The position numbers were made by a program, and so were the translations under genes. The notes below the pieces were generated by a model. The model did no database searches and was not told where the DNA came from. It was given only the letters and a program-made list of their open reading frames with translations. From Litoditis marina (taxonomy: Eukaryota; Nematoda; Chromadorea; Rhabditida; Rhabditidae), in contig OZ038433.1 in NCBI GenBank assembly GCA_964036275.1, positions 21,312,485-21,376,484 of the forward strand: a DNA stretch of 64,000 nucleotides, read 5' to 3'. Shown in pieces: positions 1-11,100 of the stretch; position 1 is the stretch's first letter, and each line of letters begins with the position of its first letter.

Positions 1-1029
1 TCGCAAGAAATAGTGTGGAGAAGCAAGAGAGTGCGCCCGCGAATTTCAAATATTTTTGAAATCTACAGTAATGTCTCATGCGTCGCGGTCTTTGCGGCCG
101 GCCGCGTTTCACTGCGTAAAAATCAACGAACGCAGAACACCGTGGCCTGGATATCTGGTCACTTGAACTAGCTGATTTTTCTGGGGTTCATTTTTGAAAG
201 TGAGCTTTTTTGAATGTGGTTCTATTACCAATAGCTCTTTTTTGAAGTTAGAATATATCTGATGGCAGGCCGGTCGTAATATTCTGTCTTCAATATCTGC
301 ACACCACTCTCAATAGATAATCCAGATTAGATTCTGCTCATTAGATATAGGTAATATGGTTGTTTAACGTGTACCAAACCGCCCTCTTGCACCATTTAAG
401 CATCTGTAACGTTCTGTTGAGATGTTTCAAGATTGTCTATAGTTTTTCTTTCCTTTTCTTCAAATACAATTGTCTGTTACTACTGTGTAGAAGATTGTAT
501 ATGATTCAGTATACCACCACGTCACTATGTTTCTCCTTGTAACCTTTAAATAGTTGTTATTCAACATATAGTTTTAGGTGATAATTTATTTTTCTTTGCG
601 TACAGCTCAATAATGCAGCATATTGTACTATATTCCTGTGCAGATCGTTCAAAGATTGTTTGTTGTGTTTTACTTCAAGTTAGCTAATCTTAAGTCTCTT
701 TTTACTCGAATTATCAGTAATTTACTAGGAATAGTACCACTTTTGTAGGATATTCCCCATTAATAGGCTATGTTTAAGTTTCAGCATCGTTTTCGACCTA
801 CAGCTGTGATAAAAGCCAAATGCTCGATATTTCTTTTCGAGTCATAATTTATTCTTGTGTTCATCATTTTTTTAACGCAGAATGAAAATATTTTCTCGAG
901 TGTTTTCTTGCATTTATTCGATTTGTTAATTCGATTTTAATATACTGTTGTTTGGTGTGGGGGAAAGCTTTGTTGTGGGATTGTAAGTAAGTTATCGTTT
1001 TAGTGCCAGCAACCCGTTTCACACTGAGA
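1..1029 (+). other. 5' flank of the MBT/SLED gene
   Basis: No coding exon is supported here. The stretch is AT-rich. A TTTTAG acceptor-like site ends at 1003, only 26 nt before the start codon at 1030. With no credible upstream donor seen, it is best read as a spliced-leader or 5'-UTR acceptor. This is inference; no spliced-leader gene is visible in the window. Confidence 0.5.
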
Positions 1030-2097
1030 ATGGATTGGACCGATGTCAAGGTGAGATCACTTCTATTGTTCTATCGAAGTTAACGCATGTTGCTGTTTTA
1101 CAATTAAACAGTTTTACACATACTTCTCAATGGGAGGGTTTGGTAACTAGCTGTTTCGTGCAACGACCGTAACAAACACTGTTAACACCTGCTGCAGTTC
1201 TAATCCAAACAAGTTATTATCTTGAATTTCTGGGTGGCTGGTGATAAAATGCTACTTTCAGCCAGATCTTGTCTTCAGTCGTTCGTTTGATGGTGAAATT
1301 CCTTCGATGTTCTCGTGGAATGATCATTTGGAGGTACGTATGTATGAGTTGTAGCGTTGCAGAGGCGAATTCTTCATTTAACCCGGTATTTCGTTAACCC
1401 TAGCCGTTAACCATTAACCGGGTTACCTAGTTAACCCTTTTGTTAACCACTTGGTAACCCTAAATTTGCCCCAAAAGACATTGTGAAAGAGTGTTAACAA
1501 GTGGTTAACAAAAGGGTTAATCAGGTAACCCGGTTAAGGTTACCTGATAGGGTTAACGAAATACCGGGTTCCTTGTGGAATTGGCCCGTTGCAGACGCTT
1601 ATTTCTAGGTAATTATGGATTGTATGTGTTATGACCCGCCATCAAGCAAGCTAAAAGTTATAGGTTCTAGGTAATGTTCCAGAAACTGCAGCAATTTTGA
1701 AATAATCAAGTTGAAGATGCCCCGGTCAGCTAACCGGGGTCTCACGCCTTTGACTGGAAATTTTCTGAGTAGTCCGTGTACATACCCCAGTAAAGTTGTC
1801 CGAATAGCCAGAAAAACGGACTACTTTTTCGCCGAAAACAGTTTTTCGACTATTTTTGATGCAAAATCGCAATTTTCACGTGTTTCAATCTGAAAACGAA
1901 CTATTTTTTGTCGATTTGTTTCAGATGTGCGGTGCACACGCGAGTGAGGAGGTGGCACTGTTCGGTCACGTGCATTTTATGGAACAAACAGTTCTGGAAC
2001 GATTGTGTCCCCCCGGCTCCCTTCTTTTCGTCAACACACGCGAGAATGGAATGAGACCAGCCAAAGTAGAGGTAAGCGAGAATATCTGCGGTACACA

Positions 2098-2179
<82 letters not shown>

Positions 2180-5100
2180 CCTTTCTTTGCGTCTTTACTA
2201 TTCCAGCACATACTATTTTTTTTAACTGGCCGTATTCACGAATTGATGAGTGGAAAGTTATAAGTTATAACGATTTAATTTAGTACGAGATTGAAGTTTA
2301 GCAGTTTAGTCATTGATAACAGTTGCACATTATCAGACTGCATTTTGTTCATAATACCATGACTTATTCATTATAATGTTCTTTGCGATTCCCACGTTGT
2401 TTCAGAGTTGTGTAGTTGATCAGTTGTACGTTGAATATCTGGATGTCGCGTATGGAGATAGAGATTGGATATCTTATGAGGATATTCTACTCGACCAAAG
2501 AGAACTGGAACTGGCTAAACGGTGGGTCACAATTACACTGTACTAGTATATTTAGAATATTTATTGTGACTATTCAATTTACTTCTAGTATAGTGTAACT
2601 GCATTCATGTATGCAGTTACACTATACTAGAAGTAAATTGAATAGTCACGTAAAGCTAGTGATCTAATGAGGAACCGTGCTTTTTGTCATTGCACGTTTG
2701 TGGGTTCTGCTGTGGTTAGCATGTTTCACATGACTCTGCAATCGATTAACAGTATAGCTCATCGATTCTGGTAAATTGAAATTGGTAAATTGACACTATT
2801 CCGGTTCGGTGGGTTGCCTCTGAATAATGATCCTATTGTGACGGGCTTTGGCTCTTGGCAGTCGATTAGCTGTTGCCTCTATTTCCCTATTTCGAACACT
2901 GTTTATAATCTTTGTATTATTTATGTATAATATGCAATCAGGGATATGTACTTTTTCTCAGTTCTCCACTTTGTTTCAGTGACTTTCCTTCTCCATCCGC
3001 AAAACAACCAGATTCAGTTTTTGTTAATGTGTCCGACTTGATACGGCACAAAGACAAATTGGATCGGAAACTGTATGAGCTCATTCAGGTATTACTTTAT
3101 CTTTTTCAGTCATATGTCACGCTTTATGAGCACTGGAAATCCATGTTCAAATGGGTATCTGAGGTCTGAGCAGGAAAAATTGAAAATTCGAAAATTAAAC
3201 AGATTTGTTGATTGAGCTTTCCCGTTTTCGTACTTTGTCTTTTCAATATCCAAGGTCAATAAATATTCAATTCCCCAAAAGTAACATGAAATGGAAACTT
3301 TTGTCTTCGGTTACTCCCATTATCATTATACTTTTCTGGGTGTTCATTCAAAAAACAATTCTCGACAAACATTTCATCTTTCTTGGCTCTCGATTACGCT
3401 GGATCAGTTTTCAGCCGGGGCAATATTTCGAGATTCAAGAGGCAAGTGAACCTCGCGTCGTACAGATTGGAAAGGTTCTTGAAGTTCTCGGTGGAGTTGT
3501 TGTCTACGAAACAGTTCTTCTGGGAAAGGTACGTTTTGTACATACGTAATAACGGATCGTGCTCTCTCTCTCCTCCTCTCTCTCTCCTCCTCTCTTTCTT
3601 TTTTCTTTTCTTCTTCTTTTTCTTTTCTTTTTTCTTTGCCTTTCCGCTTTTCCCGAATTTCTGTTTCCAGGTTCTAATTTGTCATCTGTGTGATATTCGA
3701 TGCCATGCTCTTGGTTGGACGACATCTGGCATTCAAGAGGTTTTGGAGATTTAAATTTACCGTTCATATACTCATAATAATAATAATAATAATAATAATA
3801 ATATACGTTTTTTCAATCATTGTGGGACGTTCATATCCCTCGAACTTCTATTGCTGTAGAGGTAGAGGGTAGTTACATTCTTTGTCTGCTCAAAGCGCGC
3901 TAAGAACGAACTACAACTCTACAACCTGGTTGTTTCATGAATTATTAGTATAAAACCCGAAGACCGAGTCTTGCCTCGAACCTAATCACAATGGTTGTAT
4001 ATACTACCACTCTTAAATAGAATCTACGAAAACCATAAGCACGATGCACGACGTTACATTTGGGTAAGAGGTAAGCTGTTTGGTTCGAACAGGGGGGAAC
4101 ATTATATCTGATTCCAACCCTGATCTTTTTAGGTTTCATATTACGAGAGCTATACTATGGATTTGCTAGAGAGGATTCGAAAGTCTGCCGTGCCGAGCAT
4201 AGTTTTTGAGTGGAAAACCATCAAGAAACATAGAATGCAGGTAGTTTAGGAAAATTACATAATTTTCTCCAAACACACTTAAAGTTGCTCTAAAGTTGGT
4301 GGAAATTGAGTGAGTGTACTGTTGAATAGTTGTTTCATGGATTTGCGATTTATCATGTTATGATCAAACGTCATTTTCACTCTACTACGTTAAGCAAATT
4401 GTAGATATGTGAAAGTGAAATAAGTATTTTTTTTCAGAAGGGGTCTTTGGTTGAAGTGCAAGATTCGGGAGTGGGTTCCGTCTACTTTCCTGGTCATGTC
4501 AGTGAAGTCCTGAATGAACACTATTTTCGGGTGACTACATCGTCAATGTCAGAATGTCACCCAGTCGAGGTTTGTTTATAAAAATCGAAAATACGATTCT
4601 GTGTGTACTGGAGAGTAATACCGTAGTTATTTAGGTATGTTCGTTTGTATTGGCTAACATTTGATAATAATCTTATTGTACTTACATGAAATGACATGAA
4701 ATTATAGTATTCACTTTTGGAGAAAAATTGTTGTAAGGATTAGTATCCTTATGGGCTGGTTATTTCCGTAGTCTCGATTACGATTATAAATAGATACTCC
4801 TTCAACTTTTTGGTTTGTCTCGTCGATGTTTCCTCGCCTTGAAACGATGCGAAGTGAAGTGAAATATCAAATATGTGGTCTATAATAAATATTTGTCGTT
4901 CAGGTGATTGCACATCGTAGTTCGCCGACCATTCACCCAGTCGGCTACTGTTCAGTGAATAAACGACAGTTGTTGCGACCTCCCAGTGACGAGAATATAT
5001 CGCCACACAGCTGGTCGTGGCAGTACTACAAGGATAAATGGAACATTCCCGATGCGGTTCGTTATGGGATCCATATTCGGGTTGGACTGGCTTTTTAAAG

Positions 5101-8100
5101 GAGACCGGAGAGCAACATGGTTTCTCGTAAAGCTGCTGTATCCTACTTTTGATTGGACGCGTTGCGTGTCGCGCGAAATTGCCATGTGAATGCCACGTGG
5201 ACTGATCAAACGAATATACGAGTTATTTGGGCTGTCTGATCTCAATACATTTGAAAGCAGCCTGAAACAAAACCTCTGCTCAAGTTGTGTTCCGGTCTCC
5301 TTTAAGCGTTCATAACTATACTATAGGGGAAAGGGATGACCACATATTCCAGCGAAGTTGTCCGAATAGCCGAAGAAAACCGAAAAACGGCATACCTTTG
5401 CACGGAACAGGAAAAATGTGTCCATTTTCGATGCAAAATCATAAATTTTCACGTCTAAAATGAAAAACGAAAAAACGAACTATTTTTTGTCGAATAATCG
5501 GACCTTACTGATGTATGGTTCGTTCTCGAATTCGGATTCTGGTTGGATCAAAATTCAAAATTCATAGACGGAAAGTACAATATACGGGATGAGCATAGCC
5601 GAGTTGTAGTTGGAATCAAACTACAAACACAGCGGGATGAGCCAGCCAGACATTGCATTGGCTTGCTTTGGATAAAGCGAACCCTATAGCTGATCTGTCT
5701 ATTGGTATCCTTTTGGGCAAGTTGAATGGTTAGGATATAAGAGGCGTCCATTTAAATAGTTTTCCAAAATTCAAATATTATGCGAATTTCGTCATTTTTT
5801 CATGGAGCATGTTTAAATTAAATTCCGGTTTCTAGTCAGAAAACTTACTGACAACTGTCAGAAATTGAAAACCGGCTTTTTGACGCCAGCTTTATTCTGG
5901 TTTTTTTGGCTCCCGTCAAATTATTGTTTCGTCCATTCTATGCAATTCTGACCACTGTCAGAATTTTCGCGAGATCGAACCTGCGGGCGTCTGGGCAGCA
6001 GGCAGACACACTGCCACTGCGCTAGCGGGCCAATAGTTAGGGTATCGACTGTCGCGGATATAACGCGCCAGCCATGAAAACTAATGAGAACGATGAACTA
6101 AATAAGTAACCGGGTTTATTTGGTACCCTAACCAGTTTTTAGTAATATAACCTTCAGGTTACCTCAGTAGGTAACCGCTTGTTAACCTGAAATGAGAAAC
6201 CGGTTACCTGTTATTTTTCATTGTGGTTTTACCGTTTATTTGTACGGTGACCAAAATAAAGTTTTAGGTTACCAACCGGTTACCTATGGGGTAACCTGAA
6301 ATATTACCAAAAACCGGTAAGGTTATCAATTAACCCGTTTACCTATGAAATTGGCCAATGAAAACAAAATGAACCTCTTTAATTTAACTTTCTCGACATT
6401 AAAAAGAAGTCCAGATTAACTGTTGATAGCGCTCCCGGCATCACTTACAGAAACTCGCGCACCTCCTCAGTGGCCGCTGTAGTGTAGTGGTTAACGCTTG
6501 CGCTTTTTACGGGGTCAGGGTCGAGTCCCGGCTGAGACAGGTGGTTTGCAAATACAATTTTGACAGTGGTCAGTTTTCAGTATGCTGTTTGCAAGTAACT
6601 GACAAATGTCAAAAGTAATGTTTAAAATAATGACGATTGTCAGACTTCAAGAAAATAATTGACCCTCGTCATTTATTTGGACGATAAAGTCTGCGAAGCG
6701 GAACCAGAAACTGACCTTATTCCAGGTTTCTCGGCAATAAATAAAAAATTGACCAGATTTGCATAATATTTGAATTTTGAAAAACTATATAAATGGACGC
6801 CTCTTGTATATTTGAAAAATATCGGGATTGAGATACTTCATGAATAGGAACGTTGGTCACTCCACAAAGAATATTTGGTAACTTCTACTATCAAAAGTCA
6901 TGAGGTGAGATCGTACGCGGCTAATTAGCTTCGTGCGGCTAAATAGCTACGAAGCTCCGTGTCCTACACGTTACACCTGCATGAATTGTGCTCGTGATCG
7001 GGAAGAGAAAACCATCGGTGCGAAACCCCGGTTAGCTGACCGGGAGATCTTCAACTTTTCCCCTAACTGGTCTAGGAGGGACCCATAACTTTTCCAACAA
7101 TCCTGAGTTTATTGGCTAATTACCTAGGGGGACCTTTAACTTTTCGCTCTTTCTGTAGAGGAGATGTTTAACTGTGCAAACCCTCAAACCGACACTATCC
7201 CACCTATGGAGAAAACTAATCTCATTTCAACTTCAGAGTCCCAGCTGTGAATCGAACGTGGACGTTCGACCACCTTGCCGCCGTATTCCAGCAATGCAGT
7301 ACGTAGAGGTGGGGATTCTTTTATAATTTCATTGTTATTATTGTTATTGCCTTAGGGTTGTTGATCGAGTTATCGCAGTTCGAATTCTGCGTGAATAACG
7401 CGTTGTTATTTGCTAATTCTTATTGTTCCGAGTTTTTCAATTATCCATAGCTGCAACTAATTGCTTGTTGGCACAAACTAAATATAACAACATAATATGG
7501 CGAGATAGGTAAAGATAATGATGTTATAGAAGCTGCAATAGTGAGATTATACCCTATGTTCCTTCGAGCAATAACCATTTGCAATGCACTTGCAACACTT
7601 TGGTGTTAATGTCTCGATATTTCGAAATGGAAAGCTTAAAGGAGACCGGAATACAACAACGGAGCAGAGGTTCTGTTTCGGGCTGCTTTTAACTGTATTG
7701 AGATCGGAGAGCACGAATAACTCGTATATTAGTTTGATCAGTCCACGTGTCATTCACATGACAATGCAGCGCGACACGCAACGAGTCCAATCAAAAGTAG
7801 GATACAGCAGCTTTGCGAGAAACCATGTTGCTCTCCGGTCTCCTTTAACCGTAATTCTAGGTGTTCTGCTATCGCCAAGGAACCATGTGTGCTGGTCTTA
7901 TCGTCCGATCGACCAGGGATACTGTATGGGTACTGCCGGGTCACGAGTTGACTTCGAAATGGCCTCTTGGGTTCAGTATTGGGTTGGTATTTTTGTTTTT
8001 GAGTAATGTGGTATTATTAACTGATGGGAGATCAGCTTTATGTTCGCAATTAGCGAGACAACCATCGTAAAATCAATTATAGAAGAGCGAGCCTGAACAG

Positions 8101-11100
8101 CGAACATAAAGCTCAACTTGGAAACATAACGCGGTACTAGAAAACATAACGCGGTATTGCCAACAGTTTTTAGTAGGGTTGTTAATCAATTCCAAAAATC
8201 AAGTCAATTCCAATTCCAATTCTTTTTCATTTCTCAAAAACCACTCAATTCCAATCCCAATTCTTTTTCAATTCTCGAAAACCACTCAATTCCAATTCCA
8301 ATTCTTTTGCAATTCTCAAAACCACTCAATTCCAATTCCAATTCTTTTAGATTTTCAAAAACTGCTCAATTCCAATTCCAATTCCGATCAATTCCTGGAA
8401 ATCTCAGATTTGCAATTCCAATTCCATTGGAATTGATTGGAATTGATTAGAATTGATTAGAATTGACTGTGTTTCCAAATTCATGTCAGTTTTTTTTCAA
8501 AAAACGAAGAGAAACCTCAGTGTTCACTTTGGTTCCATTGAACAACAGACATAAGGAACAATGGTAACTAAATAATGAAAAAGAAAAATTAGCATGGAAT
8601 TGTAAATCAATTCTGAATCAGTTTCGAGAGAAAATCAAGTCAATTCCAATTCCAATTCCAGTTGTTCTGATATACGAAAGAATTGGAATTGCAATTCCAG
8701 AAATGTTTTGACATACAAAAGAATTGGAATTGCAATTCCAACTATGTTTGACATACAAAAGAATTGGAATTGCAATTCCAATTCTTTTCGACAGATAAAA
8801 AGAATTGGAATTGCAATTCTTTTGGAAGATTATCTCAATTCTATCAATTCCAATTCCAATTCCAATTCCAATTCTAACAACCCTAGTTTTTAGGCTTGGT
8901 TATCAGTGAAGTTTTGGGAAATATTTAAACCTGCCCCGATCAGTGCAAAGTGTAAAAGAAGAAAACCATATATGCTGTTCAAACTGAATATTTGTCACAT
9001 TTACTTTAGTTTACCTATTAAAAAGGCTTAGGCTTAGGTAAGCCGTGGTTCCTAGAATAGGTCGTTGAACCTTAAGTCACTGGCTCGTTGCGCCTCAGGT
9101 CACTGGCTCGTTGCAGTTTGAGGCGAAATTATGAGGGAGAAATTTAGATTACCGACATCCGACATGTTTTTTATATTATATGATTCTAATAGTTACTATT
9201 TTTTTGAACTCGTAACCAAACATAAATCCAACCTGACACCATAAATGGCATTAGATATGTCAACTGAGTAAATTCTCTGATAATGTAGGAAACTCTACCG
9301 CCCTGTGTTCTAAACTATTATAAACTTTTGCGTTATGTTCTCTCTAACCGCGTAATGTTCTCTCTAACCGCGTAATGTTCTCTCTAACCGCGTTATGTTC
9401 TCTCTAACCGCGTTATGTTCTCTCTGACCGCGTTATGTTCGCAATTAGGAGAGAGTTAGGCGACATGTTCGCGAGCGAGCCATCTAGGGGCCGAACATGT
9501 AGCAGCAGACCCTTAACTGATGACTGAATGGAAATAAGTTGAACAGGCGTTTGTTATCAGTATGCATGATGCTTTTCTACTAAAAGGGTATAGGGAACGG
9601 AATAGCTACGATCACGTCATGTTAAACCTGTGTATACTTGTTTATTGCCAGTTTCCAAACAGGGGTGACCAAAAAGTTGACCGACCCTACCACCGGTACG
9701 ACCCCTCCCCCTTAAAAAAACAGAAATTCACCGAAAAATAAGATATTATTCTTCACAATTGCGAGAATTTCACCTAAATCGGCAAAAAATCCTCGAAATT
9801 TTGAAATTTTTCGTACCTGGCGGTGCCTTTACGACCCCCCCCCCCCCTGAAGATGTTGCACGCGTGCAACTTGTGGTCGCCCCTGTTTCCAAATCCTACC
9901 GTGTCACGTATATCACACCTGTTTTGTAGCTGAGCATTTGACTAGCAGTATACATCACTTTATTTGCAATAGACATATGAACGGTTGAAGAAGGACGATT
10001 ATGTGGTCCAATCGCAACGCTTCAGTCTTTCAGACTGCAATAATTTCATCAATTGCAGTTTGAAGGGCCGTTGACACGGGATTGGTCCGCATTATCGTCC
10101 TTCTTCAAAACGGAACTTGTTGTTGAAATTTCAGAGGATTGGGAATGAAAAAAGAAATAAATATTTTCAGTTGGAACTGTCTTGACCTATTTCCCTGTGG
10201 CTTCGCGGCCAAATACGATATTCCATTCGTGCAAGAGCCCTTATTCTGCACCCTTCCCGTACTTCCACCCGGTTGGTTTATCAGCTGGCACAGTTTCAAC
10301 TCGAACCGTATAGAATGTAGTCTCACTGAATAGTTCACCAATTCTATACAGACATGATAGAGTGGCAGGTGTTTCGTAATTCCCACTGCGAATTTGGCAG
10401 AGTGTGAAAGTTTCGGGTGCATTTTGAAAGGTGCGAATGCGTTATCAATAAGAAACCTACGTTTTATGAAGAGTGCTTTCGCTCACAGGCTGTGTACGAA
10501 ATTGAAACTGAACAACATGAACATATCCACGTTTTGAAAAACTTTGGCGTTGGAATTATTCATTTTCGCGCTCCCCAGTTTTAAGTGAAAATACGATATT
10601 TATTATGTTAGTCCGATTTCGAAGCGGAATAGTAAGTAAATATTTGGACCGTTTAACATTCAACGGCAACACTTTTTAGGCAGCGACCGTTTCAACTTGT
10701 CTCGAGTGTATCGATCGGTTCCGGCCTCCATATTTCGGAAGTTCGTCTATGCGGGAAGGGGGAGACCCGAGAAGAAGTGGACATTCATGACAGATATCTG
10801 GCTGAAAGGTGCGTTTTTCTCTGGCTTGTGTCAAATCTATGGCCATTTTTCCGTGAATTCAAAAGTTCCACTGAGAAACTAGCCATTGATAGATTTTCTG
10901 ACATTTCCGAGTTTCCTTGCGGCTATAGGAATGGTATGTGAATGCACAAATTTGTATATGGCTTCATTCTTAACCAAAGCAATGAGGTCGAATCATTTCT
11001 TGAAGTACTATAGAAGCCCAGACTTTGCTCATTTCAAGAAAACTCAAGAAAAATGTGATCGGCTCGGAGTTGATCCGCGGTAGAGAAAACGAGATTATTC

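Larger units (their letters stand above)
5735..6805. repeat. Long foldback made of two tRNA-headed repeats in opposite orientation
   Basis: The outer ends are inverted copies: AGGCGTCCATTTAAATAG near 5738 has its reverse complement at about 6778-6803, followed in both arms by an AAATTCAAATATTATGC block. At the inner ends sit tRNA-like segments on opposite strands (5965-6032 and 6478-6545). The Mutator-like MITE 6092-6356 lies between them. This looks like two SINE-type copies head to head, or one large foldback unit. Confidence 0.65.

Noticed and set aside
1966..2283. Open frames on both strands rich in Tyr-Ile
   Set aside because: They are translations of the (TA)n microsatellite at 2103-2176.
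8157..8893. Asn/Ser/Phe-rich open frames
   Set aside because: They are read through the simple-repeat body of the hAT-like MITE 8174-8885.
10105..10422. Apparent retrotransposon endonuclease (FSWNC...DIPFVQEP)
   Set aside because: The spacing is wrong for an APE-type endonuclease. The segment fits in phase between MBT exons 11 and 13 as the end of an MBT repeat (DLFPCGF).
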